The notes beneath the pieces were generated by a model. That model searched no databases. It was not told where the DNA came from and saw nothing but the letters and a program-made list of their open reading frames with translations. 64,000 bases of DNA from NCBI GenBank assembly GCA_019420585.1, contig JAHZGX010000034.1, positions 91,522 through 155,521 on the forward strand. Reading direction: 5' to 3'. Below, piece by piece: positions 8,315 through 17,170 of this stretch. The translations under genes were made by a program, and so were the position numbers. This stretch comes from Prevotellaceae bacterium (GTDB taxonomy: Bacteria > Bacteroidota > Bacteroidia > Bacteroidales > Bacteroidaceae). The number at the start of each line of letters is the position of its first letter. Within the stretch, counting starts at the first letter, position 1.

Positions 8315-9373
8315 ATGGAACAAAACAATTATTTGAAATTAGTATGGGTAACCGCTTTTATTGCTTTTGCCGCTGTGAGTTGCTGGGCGACATCAGAATC
8401 CCTGCATTTGTTATTGTCATCATGGCCAATAGCAATGTGTTGGGTGGTTTCTGTAGGCTTTTTCATTATTGCTGCATTGGGAACAAAAATGATTGTAGAC
8501 AGCCTTAACCAGAACATTTACCTTGAAAAACGGGGCATCCGTCTTGTTGGTGGTGTGCTTATAGTTCTTGTTTTCTGGCTTGTGTGCAGTATGCCTACCA
8601 ACACACATACATTTTTCTACCGCACTGTTATAAATGACAAGGTAAACACGGATATCTCAACCACTCGTGGGTACTTGGGGCAAATAAAAAATAACACCAA
8701 CAATAAAACGCAAGCAACGATAAAAGTAAATGAACTGAAAAACAATATTGATGTTCTTTTAGGTGAACTGGAGGCTGAAATTAAGAACGAGGTAAATCCT
8801 GGATTTGGTTCAAAATCGAAAGAAATCTTAAGAAAGTTCGCCACTCTCCTTAGTGTAGACAAAGTTGAACCGCTGAGTTTCAAGGGTACTTCCAAACAAG
8901 ACAGGGAGAAACTATGCGACGCATACCGTGCGAAAATCTATCTTCTTACCGAAAACCGTGCTACAAACATCATGGCTCATATATTGTCGCCAAACGCAGA
9001 CAATATAAAAGAGGTGAAGCGTGATGACGAGAATTTGGCTTTGGTAAAAAAATATATTGGTGACAAGACCATTAACCTGAATGATGCAGAAGATATAGAA
9101 GATGTGTGTGGCAAACTCAACACATCGTATAACACGGTTAGAAAAAACAGAGACTTTGTCAACTTCTCATCAAAAACCGATGAGGCAAATTACACGGCAG
9201 ACAATCCCGTAACCAAAGTGAAAAGAATGATAAACGTATTTGACGTATGGGAAGATTTCATCAAAGGAGAGTATTCCGGACATGGGTTCATGTTTTGGAT
9301 AATCATATCCATACTGGTGGATATTGCAGCCTTCATCTTTTTCGACTTGGCTTTCAAGAAACAAGAATTTTAA
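8315..9373 (+). CDS. Four-pass membrane protein with large extracytoplasmic domain, first gene of the GTPase/retropepsin cluster
   Basis: 352 residues from the ATG at 8315; the upstream in-frame ATG at 8279 would sit in the RNA tail. Three hydrophobic helices lie at about residues 8-26, 36-58 and 74-92, then a soluble region of about 230 residues rich in Asn, Lys and Glu with coiled-coil character, then a fourth helix near 328-350 (FWIIISILVDIAAFIFFDLAF). I recognise no family. The base composition is much more AT-rich than the flanking core genes. The GTPase gene begins 25 bases after its stop, so the two are almost certainly co-transcribed. An inferred role is a membrane anchor or sensor for the GTPase. 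Confidence 0.75.
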   Translation: MEQNNYLKLVWVTAFIAFAAVSCWATSESLHLLLSSWPIAMCWVVSVGFFIIAALGTKMIVDSLNQNIYLEKRGIRLVGGVLIVLVFWLVCSMPTNTHTFFYRTVINDKVNTDISTTRGYLGQIKNNTNNKTQATIKVNELKNNIDVLLGELEAEIKNEVNPGFGSKSKEILRKFATLLSVDKVEPLSFKGTSKQDREKLCDAYRAKIYLLTENRATNIMAHILSPNADNIKEVKRDDENLALVKKYIGDKTINLNDAEDIEDVCGKLNTSYNTVRKNRDFVNFSSKTDEANYTADNPVTKVKRMINVFDVWEDFIKGEYSGHGFMFWIIISILVDIAAFIFFDLAFKKQEF

Positions 9374-9398
9374 TAACATAAAAAACAGATACAACAAT

Positions 9399-10352
9399 AT
9401 GGCTGATATGAATTTCGGCATTTCGCCAACCAACGAACCGTTGTCCAATGTTTCCATGGGCACGAATGAAGAAATCGTGAACAATGACAACACTTTTTCT
9501 GCAGAAAATGTACAAGTGAATGATGTTGGCATGAGTTCGGAAGAACTTAACGATGCCAATAAAATTAAAGTGACCATCGCAGACTACAAGACACCATTGG
9601 TTGTGTTTTTTGGTCCACCAGCTTGCGGCAAGACAATGACGTTAATCCGTCTGACCCGATATCTGCAAGGCCAAGGATATACCATAGAGCCTGTGACCTC
9701 TTTCAGACCCACATACGACACGAATTACAGCAACATGTGTAAGAATTTCGACGCCATGGTGGGAAGTGAAGATGCCGCCAAGTCCACAAGTAAAATCAAC
9801 TTCATGTTGGTTCAGGTACTTCGTGACGGCAAACCCTTATGTCAGATACTGGAGGGACCTGGCGAGTATTATTTCAAGCCGGAAGACCCTCAAGCAAAAT
9901 TCCCGAAATACGTGAATGCTATAATCAACAGTTCAAACAGAAAAATATGGGCAATCATGGTTGAGCCAGACAGAACAAACAAGAGAATGGATGTCGAGGC
10001 TCGCAGAAATTATGTAAATAAGATACATAGATTGAAAACACGTATCAGTTCACGTGATAAAATCCTGTTTGTATTCAACAAGATAGATGAGACTCCATTC
10101 GTGATAGGTGTTGGGAACATAAAGTATAACCTTGCTTTACAGCATACAGAGTTTTTGTATCCAAGTATTTTCGCTCCTTTTATGAATGTGAATCCTATTA
10201 ACCGATGGTGGAAACCGTACAACTTTGATTTTGTCGCATTTCAGACAGGCGATTTCTCAGAAGCGGCAGACGGAACGCTCACGTTTGAACAAGGATCGGA
10301 TGCTTACCCCAAGAAACTATGGAATTTTATACTAAAACGAATCAGAGGTTGA
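9399..10352 (+). CDS. P-loop GTPase, TRAFAC-like
   Basis: 317 residues from the ATG at 9399. After a low-complexity acidic N-terminus (about 55 residues), a G domain is visible. Walker A is GPPACGKT (residues 72-79), preceded by the hydrophobic strand TPLVVFF. A switch-II-like LEGPGE (151-156) stands where the G3 DxxG element would be. The G4 motif is NKID (227-230), preceded by the strand KILFVF. NKxD argues for guanine specificity. The C-terminus holds an aromatic segment (INRWWKPYNFDFVAF). There is no signal peptide, so it is cytoplasmic. It sits between a membrane protein gene and a membrane coiled-coil protein gene 4 bases downstream. The G domain is clear, but I cannot place the family. 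Confidence 0.8.
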   Translation: MADMNFGISPTNEPLSNVSMGTNEEIVNNDNTFSAENVQVNDVGMSSEELNDANKIKVTIADYKTPLVVFFGPPACGKTMTLIRLTRYLQGQGYTIEPVTSFRPTYDTNYSNMCKNFDAMVGSEDAAKSTSKINFMLVQVLRDGKPLCQILEGPGEYYFKPEDPQAKFPKYVNAIINSSNRKIWAIMVEPDRTNKRMDVEARRNYVNKIHRLKTRISSRDKILFVFNKIDETPFVIGVGNIKYNLALQHTEFLYPSIFAPFMNVNPINRWWKPYNFDFVAFQTGDFSEAADGTLTFEQGSDAYPKKLWNFILKRIRG

Positions 10353-10356
10353 TGTC

Positions 10357-11811
10357 ATGGATGTAGAAATTTTTGTTCACGGTGTTCCCAATGGCGAGAG
10401 TTTTTGGGGAAAAGACGAAGACCGCAACTATTTTGGTAATTTTTATGACCAAAGTTGTTCTGACAAGGTAAGATTCTTTATTCAAACACGTACTTCAAAT
10501 GGCAAAATATACTGCTATTACAACTATCTTGTATATGGTAATGTCGTAGGCAATGATGGTCGTGATGGCTCATATTTTGGGTTGTCAATACGATTTGCTG
10601 CTTATTGCAAAGACTTTATGAACGTGTATAAAGTCCTTGATATAGTTTTCTCGACATATGTTGTCAACAGTATATTAAAAATACAGAATGGCAACTACAA
10701 ATATATCGTACCTGATTTTTCAAATGCTCATGATGTCTTGAAAAAAATAAGTTCCAGCATTTGGGAACTAATCCAATCTGCTCTTACAGGTGAAAGTTTT
10801 TGTACTCTGAACGGTTTTAAAACAAACGGAACACAGTTTCCTTCAGCAAATCTGTATGAAAGCACAAGCAGCGAAGTTGAATCAGCGGTAAGGCAATATG
10901 GCAAAATAGTAATATCTCCTTATTATCAGACAAGTAGAGAAAAAACGCTAGCCAAGAATTACGAAGCCAGATTAAATGCAGAGAAACAACAATGTGAAGA
11001 CCGTATTAGAGCAAATGCTACAGCCTCTAAGAACGAAATCACACAGAAGGAAAACGAACTTTCATTATTACGAACAAACAACAGCAATTTGGCAAGTAAG
11101 ATTGCGGAACAGAAAGAAACCATCCAAAAGTTGAACGGTAAGATTCAAGAGCATAATTTAACAAAAAAGAATATCGCAATCATAGAAACCATAAAAGAAC
11201 CTGTAATAGAACTCGCCTCTGCTCTTGGCTACACAGCCCAATCAAACTTAGATGACGGGCATAAATGGAAGTTACAAAGTTTCATAAGGTATATTATTCC
11301 ATGGATTAATACTATATTGGGGGTGATAATTATTTCAATACTTATATTTCCATCAAAAGAGAAAAATATAGAACAGCACGATGACCTATACGTATTAAAC
11401 GATACAATCAATATGTTGAAAGCAGAGAACGAAGACCTTAAATCGCAAATTCAGGTTGTTGAGCAATCCAAAGAAAATATGATAATAGAAGATGTAAATC
11501 ATACTTTTGGGACTGGTAGTTATGATGCCATAGAATCACCTACAAAGCCTGCAAGAATAGATGCTTCAGATTATAATGCAAGAAAAAATATTTTTCTTAA
11601 AATAGGACAAACACATTATGCGTCTATACAAAACGTCAATAATTCCAACAATCAAAAGTGGACTATTAAAGGTGGCGAAATCATAGGACGTGACGATGGG
11701 GTTTCCATAACGTTTAAACCAAAATCTACGGATGTCACACTAATTTACGACAATTCAAAAGGTGAGCATATAGAACGTAAGTTAATAGCAAAGCAACAAA
11801 AAAAATTATGA
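10357..11811 (+). CDS. Single-pass membrane coiled-coil protein with N-terminal cytosolic domain (paralogue A)
   Basis: 484 residues. An N-terminal globular domain of about 190 residues begins VEIFVHGVPNGESFWG and includes YFGLSIRF. A coiled coil follows (about 196-268, RLNAEKQQCEDRI onward), then one transmembrane helix (about 309-331, IIPWINTILGVIIISILIF), a second short coiled coil (340-375), and a C-terminal beta-rich domain (400-484) ending with the pattern of an Ig/PKD-like fold. The inferred topology is N-terminus inside, C-terminal domain outside. The N-terminal domain is similar in layout to that of the last gene of the cluster. It starts 4 bases after the GTPase stop and overlaps the retropepsin gene by ATGA. 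No known function. Confidence 0.75.
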   Translation: MDVEIFVHGVPNGESFWGKDEDRNYFGNFYDQSCSDKVRFFIQTRTSNGKIYCYYNYLVYGNVVGNDGRDGSYFGLSIRFAAYCKDFMNVYKVLDIVFSTYVVNSILKIQNGNYKYIVPDFSNAHDVLKKISSSIWELIQSALTGESFCTLNGFKTNGTQFPSANLYESTSSEVESAVRQYGKIVISPYYQTSREKTLAKNYEARLNAEKQQCEDRIRANATASKNEITQKENELSLLRTNNSNLASKIAEQKETIQKLNGKIQEHNLTKKNIAIIETIKEPVIELASALGYTAQSNLDDGHKWKLQSFIRYIIPWINTILGVIIISILIFPSKEKNIEQHDDLYVLNDTINMLKAENEDLKSQIQVVEQSKENMIIEDVNHTFGTGSYDAIESPTKPARIDASDYNARKNIFLKIGQTHYASIQNVNNSNNQKWTIKGGEIIGRDDGVSITFKPKSTDVTLIYDNSKGEHIERKLIAKQQKKL

Positions 11812-12344
11812 AGAATGTAAAATTCATTATTAGCGTTTTTTTCGCTGCCGCACTAATATCGTGTGGCAGCGGAAAGAAAAAGCCTGTTTATGTCGAGGTT
11901 GAGACAACAACAGAAGATGCTGAAGAATCTTCTTTAGCGCAAAGTGGAGACGAGATAGCCGTACCTTTCAGAAATGAAAATGGTGTGAAGTTTGTCCAAG
12001 TGAAAGTAAATGGCGTTGGCTTGGAAATGGTTTTTGACACAGGTTGTTCAGGAGCTCTTATTTCTGTAGCCGAGGCCAACTATCTTTACCAAAAAGGAAA
12101 ACTCACGCAAGAAGATATATTGGGAACAACGCAGTCTCAAATTGCAGACGGAAGTGTTGTGAAGAATATGGTTGTGAACTTGAAAGAAGTTGTTATAAAT
12201 GATCAAATATTATGTCCAAATGTACTGGCAACAGTTGCAAACAATATGAATGCTCCTCTATTGCTAGGCAACGAAATCTTGGATAGATTGGCAACTATTA
12301 AGATTGACAATGAGAATGAGACTTTAATCTTCAAACTAAAATAA
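11808..12344 (+). CDS. Retropepsin-like aspartic protease lipoprotein
   Basis: 178 residues. A lipoprotein signal (FFAAALISCG, Cys19) is followed by an acidic linker and one retropepsin fold. The catalytic triplet is in FDTGCSG (D77-T-G), preceded by VQVKVNGVGLEMV, and the partner hydrophobic-Gly motif is LLLGNEIL (151-158). Retropepsins of this clan AA type act as homodimers. This one should be membrane-tethered outside the cytoplasm, where the C-terminal domains of the neighbouring coiled-coil proteins also lie. Start and stop codons overlap those of both neighbours (ATGA before, TAATG after), so translation is probably coupled. The substrate is unknown; cleavage of a partner's exported domain is an inference. 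Confidence 0.8.
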   Translation: MKNVKFIISVFFAAALISCGSGKKKPVYVEVETTTEDAEESSLAQSGDEIAVPFRNENGVKFVQVKVNGVGLEMVFDTGCSGALISVAEANYLYQKGKLTQEDILGTTQSQIADGSVVKNMVVNLKEVVINDQILCPNVLATVANNMNAPLLLGNEILDRLATIKIDNENETLIFKLK

Positions 12345-13561
12345 TGGTAAATACTTCTGTCTATATATTTGGAGTTCTGGATGATGGTTACACACAATAT
12401 CCAGACAACTATTCAAGGGACATATATCAAAATTTCTATACGCACACCTCTGTAAAATCTCAAATTATAATACATAGAGACAACGGACTTATGTATTATG
12501 GGTATATACGCAAATTGGACAACGTCTCACAGTACATAGGCTTTTGCATACTTCTCAATGGTATGATGTTCTCGAATATTAGTATACTATTCCCTATTTT
12601 TGAGAATGCAGTGACGGAAATGGTGACAAAAGGGGAAATACTTACGTTTAGCGAAAATGGAGATGTCGTGTCCACGAACAAAAATCTCGTTCAAAATCAA
12701 CAAGAGATAAAACGAATATTAAGCATTATAGGTAATGCTATCAGCATTTTGGATAACTATATAAAGATTTTGCCACCTGTCGATTATTCAAAATCCAACA
12801 CGGAAAAGAAACAATTTAATATTGCAGACCCAAATGACGCAATTATTGAAGCCTCATACAAATACGCATATACTTTCGTTACAAAAGAGACAGGCTGCGA
12901 TACTTCATCGTTGGCCGGCTATAGAAGTGTTATCAAGAAACTTTACAAAGAAAAAGCAGAGTTGTCTTTTCAATGTGACAAGCAGAAAAAACAATACAAC
13001 AAATTGAATAAACAGAAAAAACAATATAAAAATGTTGCCGTTTTATGTTTCATTGCAGTTTCCTGCAGCATTGGATTGTTTTTTCTTAAAATTGCATTGA
13101 ATGACACAGAGTTGAATCTCCAGAAAGCGCAAAAAGAGAACGCACAAAAGAGCGAAACGATAAAAGAGCAAAATACGTTTATCGCAAGCTTAAAGAACAA
13201 TATCTCAGACTTGCAATCTTTATTGACTGCGGAAAAAGAGCAGCGAGAAGACATAGAAAGGGAACTTGGTCAACTTATGGAAATATATAATGAGAAACAG
13301 CCTTTGTTTGTGAAAAGTACATCGTTTAATTTCGATACAGGTTGGTTGTCTTTTGATTATTATGGATTTTGTGAGAAAACAGTGACTTTGAACATAAGGG
13401 CTTTTAATGGAGATTATTCCTATTCAAACTCAACCACTTTGCTAGTAGAGAAAGGACATCATTCATATTCGATATATTTGAATAGCAGTTTGAATAGTTC
13501 TAAATGGTATTCTTTTGAACTGTTAATTGGTAACAGAATAGTAGGAGGAGACAGGCATTGA
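12344..13561 (+). CDS. Single-pass membrane coiled-coil protein (paralogue B), last gene of the cluster
   Basis: 405 residues. The layout mirrors the gene at 10357: N-terminal globular domain (about 1-150, SVYIFGVLDDGYTQYP, DNVSQYIGFCILL), a helical region, a basic coiled-coil stretch (KQKKQYNKLNKQKKQYKN), one transmembrane helix (about 229-249), an outward coiled coil (250-318), and a C-terminal beta-rich domain (FNFDTGWLSFDYYGF to GNRIVGG). The start ATG shares a base with the retropepsin stop. AT-rich composition matches the rest of the cluster. No terminator is obvious after it, and an IS982 remnant begins about 70 bases downstream. Function unknown. Confidence 0.75.
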   Translation: MVNTSVYIFGVLDDGYTQYPDNYSRDIYQNFYTHTSVKSQIIIHRDNGLMYYGYIRKLDNVSQYIGFCILLNGMMFSNISILFPIFENAVTEMVTKGEILTFSENGDVVSTNKNLVQNQQEIKRILSIIGNAISILDNYIKILPPVDYSKSNTEKKQFNIADPNDAIIEASYKYAYTFVTKETGCDTSSLAGYRSVIKKLYKEKAELSFQCDKQKKQYNKLNKQKKQYKNVAVLCFIAVSCSIGLFFLKIALNDTELNLQKAQKENAQKSETIKEQNTFIASLKNNISDLQSLLTAEKEQREDIERELGQLMEIYNEKQPLFVKSTSFNFDTGWLSFDYYGFCEKTVTLNIRAFNGDYSYSNSTTLLVEKGHHSYSIYLNSSLNSSKWYSFELLIGNRIVGGDRH

Positions 13562-13630
13562 TATAACATTGCTAAAATGAATTTCTGAATTTATAGTCAA
13601 AAAAACATTGTAAAATATATAAAATTTTCA

Positions 13631-14419
13631 TAATTCCTGCGCTTGAAATATCCCACCTGTTCGATGTTCTTCAAGTCGTCATTCACGGTTTCCATGATAG
13701 CCCGTTTCCAGAGCGGCGAACCTGCCGGAGACACCCATCAAAGCCCCTCCATGTTACTTTCAAATTTGGCGGCAAGCGGAATGACATCCACAAGCAAACG
13801 TTGGAAAATGTCCTTGCTGACATGCCCTTTCCAGCGACCGGCTTGCCGTATATGAATCCGATGAATACGTTGTATTCCAGTTGTTTAATGCCATCCACAT
13901 CAACAGGAGTTACCATAACGTCCTGCAACTCGCCCTTCTCGTTGCAGGCCAGACAAGGCCTGAAGCCAAGGAACCATCCCATGGGACACTTGCCTCTTTG
14001 GGCTATACCTTTGAATACTTTATGAATGCCTATCCTCTGGTTCTTGCATTCTCTCAGAGGAGTGCTGTTCACGAACTTATGCCCATGCATTTTCCAAGCA
14101 ACACTTTCTTTATGAACAGAGCCAGAGGGCAACCTCTTTTTCAAGTTCCACAAAACGGTTATACGAGACAACCTTGGGGAAGAGATGGCACAGTTAATTG
14201 CTGACTTTTTCCAAATAGTAAATGTTTCAGGCAACGGTAGCCTGAAACATGAAACAGTATTATAATCAGCATGATTTCTGCCTTTGACGTGATTGAATCA
14301 CGATGATAACGGTACTTCCTGTTTGATTCCTGCGTATACTTTTCCGTCACAGCCTCAAAAAACTTGCAGAAGTCATCTGTCATACAAAATAATTCTGTAA
14401 CTTTGTCTTCGGTGAACAT
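13631..14419 (-). pseudogene. IS982-family transposase remnant, copy 1
   Basis: Minus-strand frames carry pieces of an IS982-type transposase in order: the N-terminus MFTEDKVTELFCM..FFEAVTEKY..YHRDS..KAEIMLIIILFH (14419 to about 14230), then, in another frame, KFVNSTPLR and HKVFKGIAQRGKCPMGWFLGF (about 14100-13950), and finally KRAIMETVNDDLKNIEQVGY (about 13710-13650). The middle is deleted and frameshifted, an in-frame TGA occurs at 13740-13738, and the C-terminus is missing. It cannot encode an active enzyme. It marks the right edge of the GTPase/retropepsin cluster. Confidence 0.8.
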
Positions 14420-14550
14420 AGTGATTACTGTTTATAATACTTTGTATTTGAGCACAATAAGATCACAACAATTTTCGCTAATCACCAATTTTACAGGCGG
14501 TTATAATTCATCGAACTCACGTTAAATATAATCAATAAGATATAAGTTAT

Positions 14551-15718
14551 ATGTCCCACACAAAAGATATATGTATCATTACCCTTGTGCTTTTGGCCGT
14601 TTCGTGTGCAGAAAACTATAAAAAGAATAGTGTTTTATTGGAAACAGCGGAAGCATGTGACATCAGGGTGAATGCCTGTGTTGACGAAACGCCCATTTAT
14701 TCCTGCACGAATAGTCTTGCTGAGGAGTTCTGTGATATGGAATTGATAGCCTTAGAGAATAACAGCGAGAATCCAATGGGAGAAATCCTGAAGATGCAGG
14801 TTTCTGACTCCGGCATTTTTATTCTTGACAACCAACAGGGAGGTTCAATATTTCATTATGCAAATGATGGCCGTTTTATTTCCAAAATCGGAGAAAAGGG
14901 GCACAGCCTGCCAGAGTACTCGGCCATCTTGAATTTCTCTGCCAATACTGCAGGAGACACCATCGCCATATTGGATTACAGCTATGTGAAGTTCTATAAC
15001 GCCACGGGCACTTTTCTGAAAGTTGACGCCCTGAAAGGTACGCCTCAGTGGCAGGGCTTCCTGATTACCAATAAGGGATACTTCCTGTCAACCAACAATC
15101 GTGGCCAAAAGACTATACTCGCACGATATGACAATAATTTCAAATCAGAAGCCCCCCCTCATAAAGGGACATGTGAATCTCATAAGGGATATTCCGTCTT
15201 CATGGCAGAATCAGATTCGGAAAAACGGTCAGAGTCTTTGCTATTATGATTATTACACTTCATCATTCTATCTCTTCAATATAGGAAATATCTCGGAGAG
15301 TAAAAGATACACCTTGCTTTCACCGAATGCGCTGACAGAGAGTAAGGCAAGAGAGGCTGCCGGCCATAATACCTATGAATATGATCATCTGGAGTCGTTC
15401 GTATATGAGGACAGCACTATATGGGGCATATTCAAGTATGGGGAGTCCCTCTATGATTTCAAGCTTGACCTGCAGACAGACTCCTGCCGACTAAATCATC
15501 ATATTGATATGGGATATGGTTTTCTTTGCACACATGACGGATGGTATTATTGCGTTTTCGAACCAGTCCAACTTCTGCAATTGATAGGATTGGAGAAACA
15601 TAGACTGCCGGCAATCGGAAGGCTGCTCAGAAATGCCCTTAAGCCCTACGAAGAGAAGATGAAAGAAACAGATAATTATTATATCCTGAAAATGCGAAGG
15701 AAGAAGGGGATAGTATAA
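14551..15718 (+). pseudogene. 6-bladed beta-propeller lipoprotein gene, frameshifted at a C7 tract
   Basis: The first frame (14551-15249) starts with a lipoprotein signal (LVLLAVSCAEN) and continues with propeller-like repeats (GIFILDNQQGGSIFHYANDGRFISKIG). The matching second half continues in a different frame to 15718 (NGQSLCYYDYYTSSFYLFNIG). The switch falls at a run of seven C residues (15152-15158). A one-base length change there would restore one protein of about 389 residues, a normal length for these Bacteroidales surface lipoproteins. It may be a real inactivating mutation, a slipped-strand phase switch or a sequencing error. The gene lies between two IS982 remnants. Confidence 0.7.
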
Positions 15719-15789
15719 TATAAATTCCACAAAACCAAAATCAGTCACTAGACCACCAAAGATTAGATTCTTCTAGAATTGCTTTTATA

Positions 15790-16370
15790 ATTAACGTGAG
15801 TTTGATGAATTCAAAAACAATGCAAGCTGTGTGTCTAATGTACGTTGTACTTTGATGCACGGCTTTTTAGAAAACATGCAATAAACAGCAATGGTCCCAA
15901 GCATGCTGACGATGGAATTTTCATGGCTCCTGTGCTTGGAATGTTCCACCAGCGCGATGCTCTTCAACTCACCATTCATGGCTTCCCTGATAGTCTGTTC
16001 CCAAAGCGGCGAACCTGCCGGAAACACCCATCAAAGCCCCTCCATGTTACTTTCAAGTTTGGTGATAAACTGAATGCAATCCACGAGCAAGCGTTGGAAA
16101 TGTCCTTGCCGACATACCCTTTACCTGCGGTCGATTTTCCGTATATGAATTCAACGAAGTCTTTGTGTTCCAATATTTTCATATCATCCATACCACCAGG
16201 AATTATCATAAAGTCCAGCAATTCGCCTTTCTCGTTGCAAATCAGACGAGCCTTGAAGCCAAGGAACCATCCCATGGAACATTCGCCTCTCTGCGCAATG
16301 CCTTTAAACACTTTATGGATATGTTCCAGGGGAGTGCTGTTCACGGAAATCCCTTTCATATAGATGGTGC
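15790..16370 (-). pseudogene. IS982-family transposase remnant, copy 2
   Basis: The minus strand encodes GISVNSTPL then HKVFKGIAQRGECSMGWFLGFKARLICNEKGELLDFMI, EFIYGKSTAGKGYVGKD, and in another frame ALVEHSKHRSHENSIVSMLGTIAVYCMFSKKP with the C-terminal KVQRTLDTQLALF. The N-terminal third is absent and there are frameshifts. The TGA at 16033-16031 is at the same protein position as the TGA in copy 1, so the two copies descend from the same defective element or share a source. Confidence 0.8.
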
Positions 16371-16578
16371 ACTGAAAAATCATTACCAAATTTGGTGGTT
16401 TGGCACCCCTGCAAGTCATCAGCGAAAACCTCTCGGCCAAACTCAGTGCCGTGAGCCTTGGCAAAGCCATGGTGGAACCGGGCTTTGAGAGGGTCAGAAG
16501 GGGACAAGTGCAAGGCTTCATCGTGGTTCCGAGGTCGGGCAACGTGATTGCGGACTTCCAAAAATGCCTCTCCACAGA
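16371..16578. other. Unassigned sequence between IS982 remnant and MITE-like element
   Basis: About 200 bases replacing the missing N-terminal part of the IS982 copy. Both strands have short open frames without recognisable motifs. The local composition is more GC-rich than the island genes, so this may be a fragment brought in by an earlier rearrangement. Confidence 0.4.
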
Positions 16579-16719
16579 GTGACAGATGACGGATAATATC
16601 TGGTTTTTCTATAAACTTATATATATAGTAAAAATAAAGTGTGCTTAATATTAAGCACACTTTACAAGTAGTATATATAAAAGTTTGCAAAAACAGTGTT
16701 TTTATCTGTCATCTGTCAC
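16579..16719. mobile_element. 141-bp MITE-like giant palindrome
   Basis: Terminal inverted repeats GTGACAGATGACGGATAA (16579-16596) and TTATCTGTCATCTGTCAC (16702-16719) match with one difference. Inside, the arms continue to pair imperfectly (GGTTTTTC..AAACTTATATATA against TATATATAAAAGTTT..AAAACA), and the centre is a perfect 30-bp palindrome (16635-16664) around CTTAATATTAAG. There is no coding capacity. The form is that of a non-autonomous miniature inverted-repeat element. I could not define a target-site duplication. Confidence 0.65.
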
Positions 16720-16746
16720 CTCCCGCACAGGATTGCCTCCTCTCAC

Positions 16747-16827
16747 GAGTGACTTGGTTACAATCGCAAGTGACTTGGTTACAACCCTCAAATGACTTGG
16801 TTACCACCTTTAAGTGACTTGGTAAAT
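16747..16827. repeat. Four tandem copies of a 16-bp motif (AAGTGACTTGGTTACA), period 21-22 bp
   Basis: Copies start at 16747, 16768, 16790 and 16812. The core TGACTTGGT is in all four, and the 5-6 bases between copies vary. The same motif recurs three times at 63161-63219, also upstream of an HU-like start. The spacing of about two helical turns suggests protein-binding sites on one face of the DNA, perhaps an operator array. Confidence 0.7.
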
Positions 16828-17002
16828 GCAACAAGACAACCTACCGGGCAGCATGGTAAGCAAGCGTGACCCGGCCATACCCTGCTTCCCCCGGCATGAA
16901 GGGAGCACATTGCGGATATCAATCTCAGACACAACAGGCGCAAAATGTTAATATATGCTAATAAATCAGCCTTAATTCCATCTAATTCCATTTAATTCAC
17001 GG

Positions 17003-17030
17003 TTGCCACTCCACCGCCGCCGTACCTTTG
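17003..17030 (+). promoter_or_regulatory. Promoter for the HU-like fragment (TTG, 17 nt, TACCTTTG)
   Basis: TTG at 17003-17005 and TACCTTTG at 17023-17030, with a spacer slightly shorter than usual. Transcription would enter the conserved leader shared with the copy at 63.2 kb and reach the ATG at 17144. Confidence 0.5.
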
Positions 17031-17034
17031 CACC

Positions 17035-17170
17035 GTGTCCAAAAGCCCGTTGGCACGTCATCACCACGGCCTGTTCGGGAAGGCCAAGGGGGTGAGAGAA
17101 AAGGGCAGACATGAAGTACAACCATCAAAACCAATCAAGCACAATGATCCAGTATCAGTTGAAGCAGGAC
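17035..17170 (+). repeat. Dispersed repeat: conserved leader plus HU-like gene start, copy 1
   Basis: The segment from AAAAGCCCGTTGG to AGTTGAAGCAGGACAA matches 63235-63362 over about 130 bp with scattered substitutions. It contains GGCC..GG(A)AGGCC pairing and the start codons for MKYNHQ and MIQYQLKQ. Together with the upstream AAGTGACTTGGTTAC arrays it forms a composite dispersed element. Confidence 0.7.

Noticed and set aside
9399..10352. Assignment of the GTPase to a named conflict-system family
   Set aside because: The G motifs are clear, but I could not match accessory domains to a specific described family from sequence alone.
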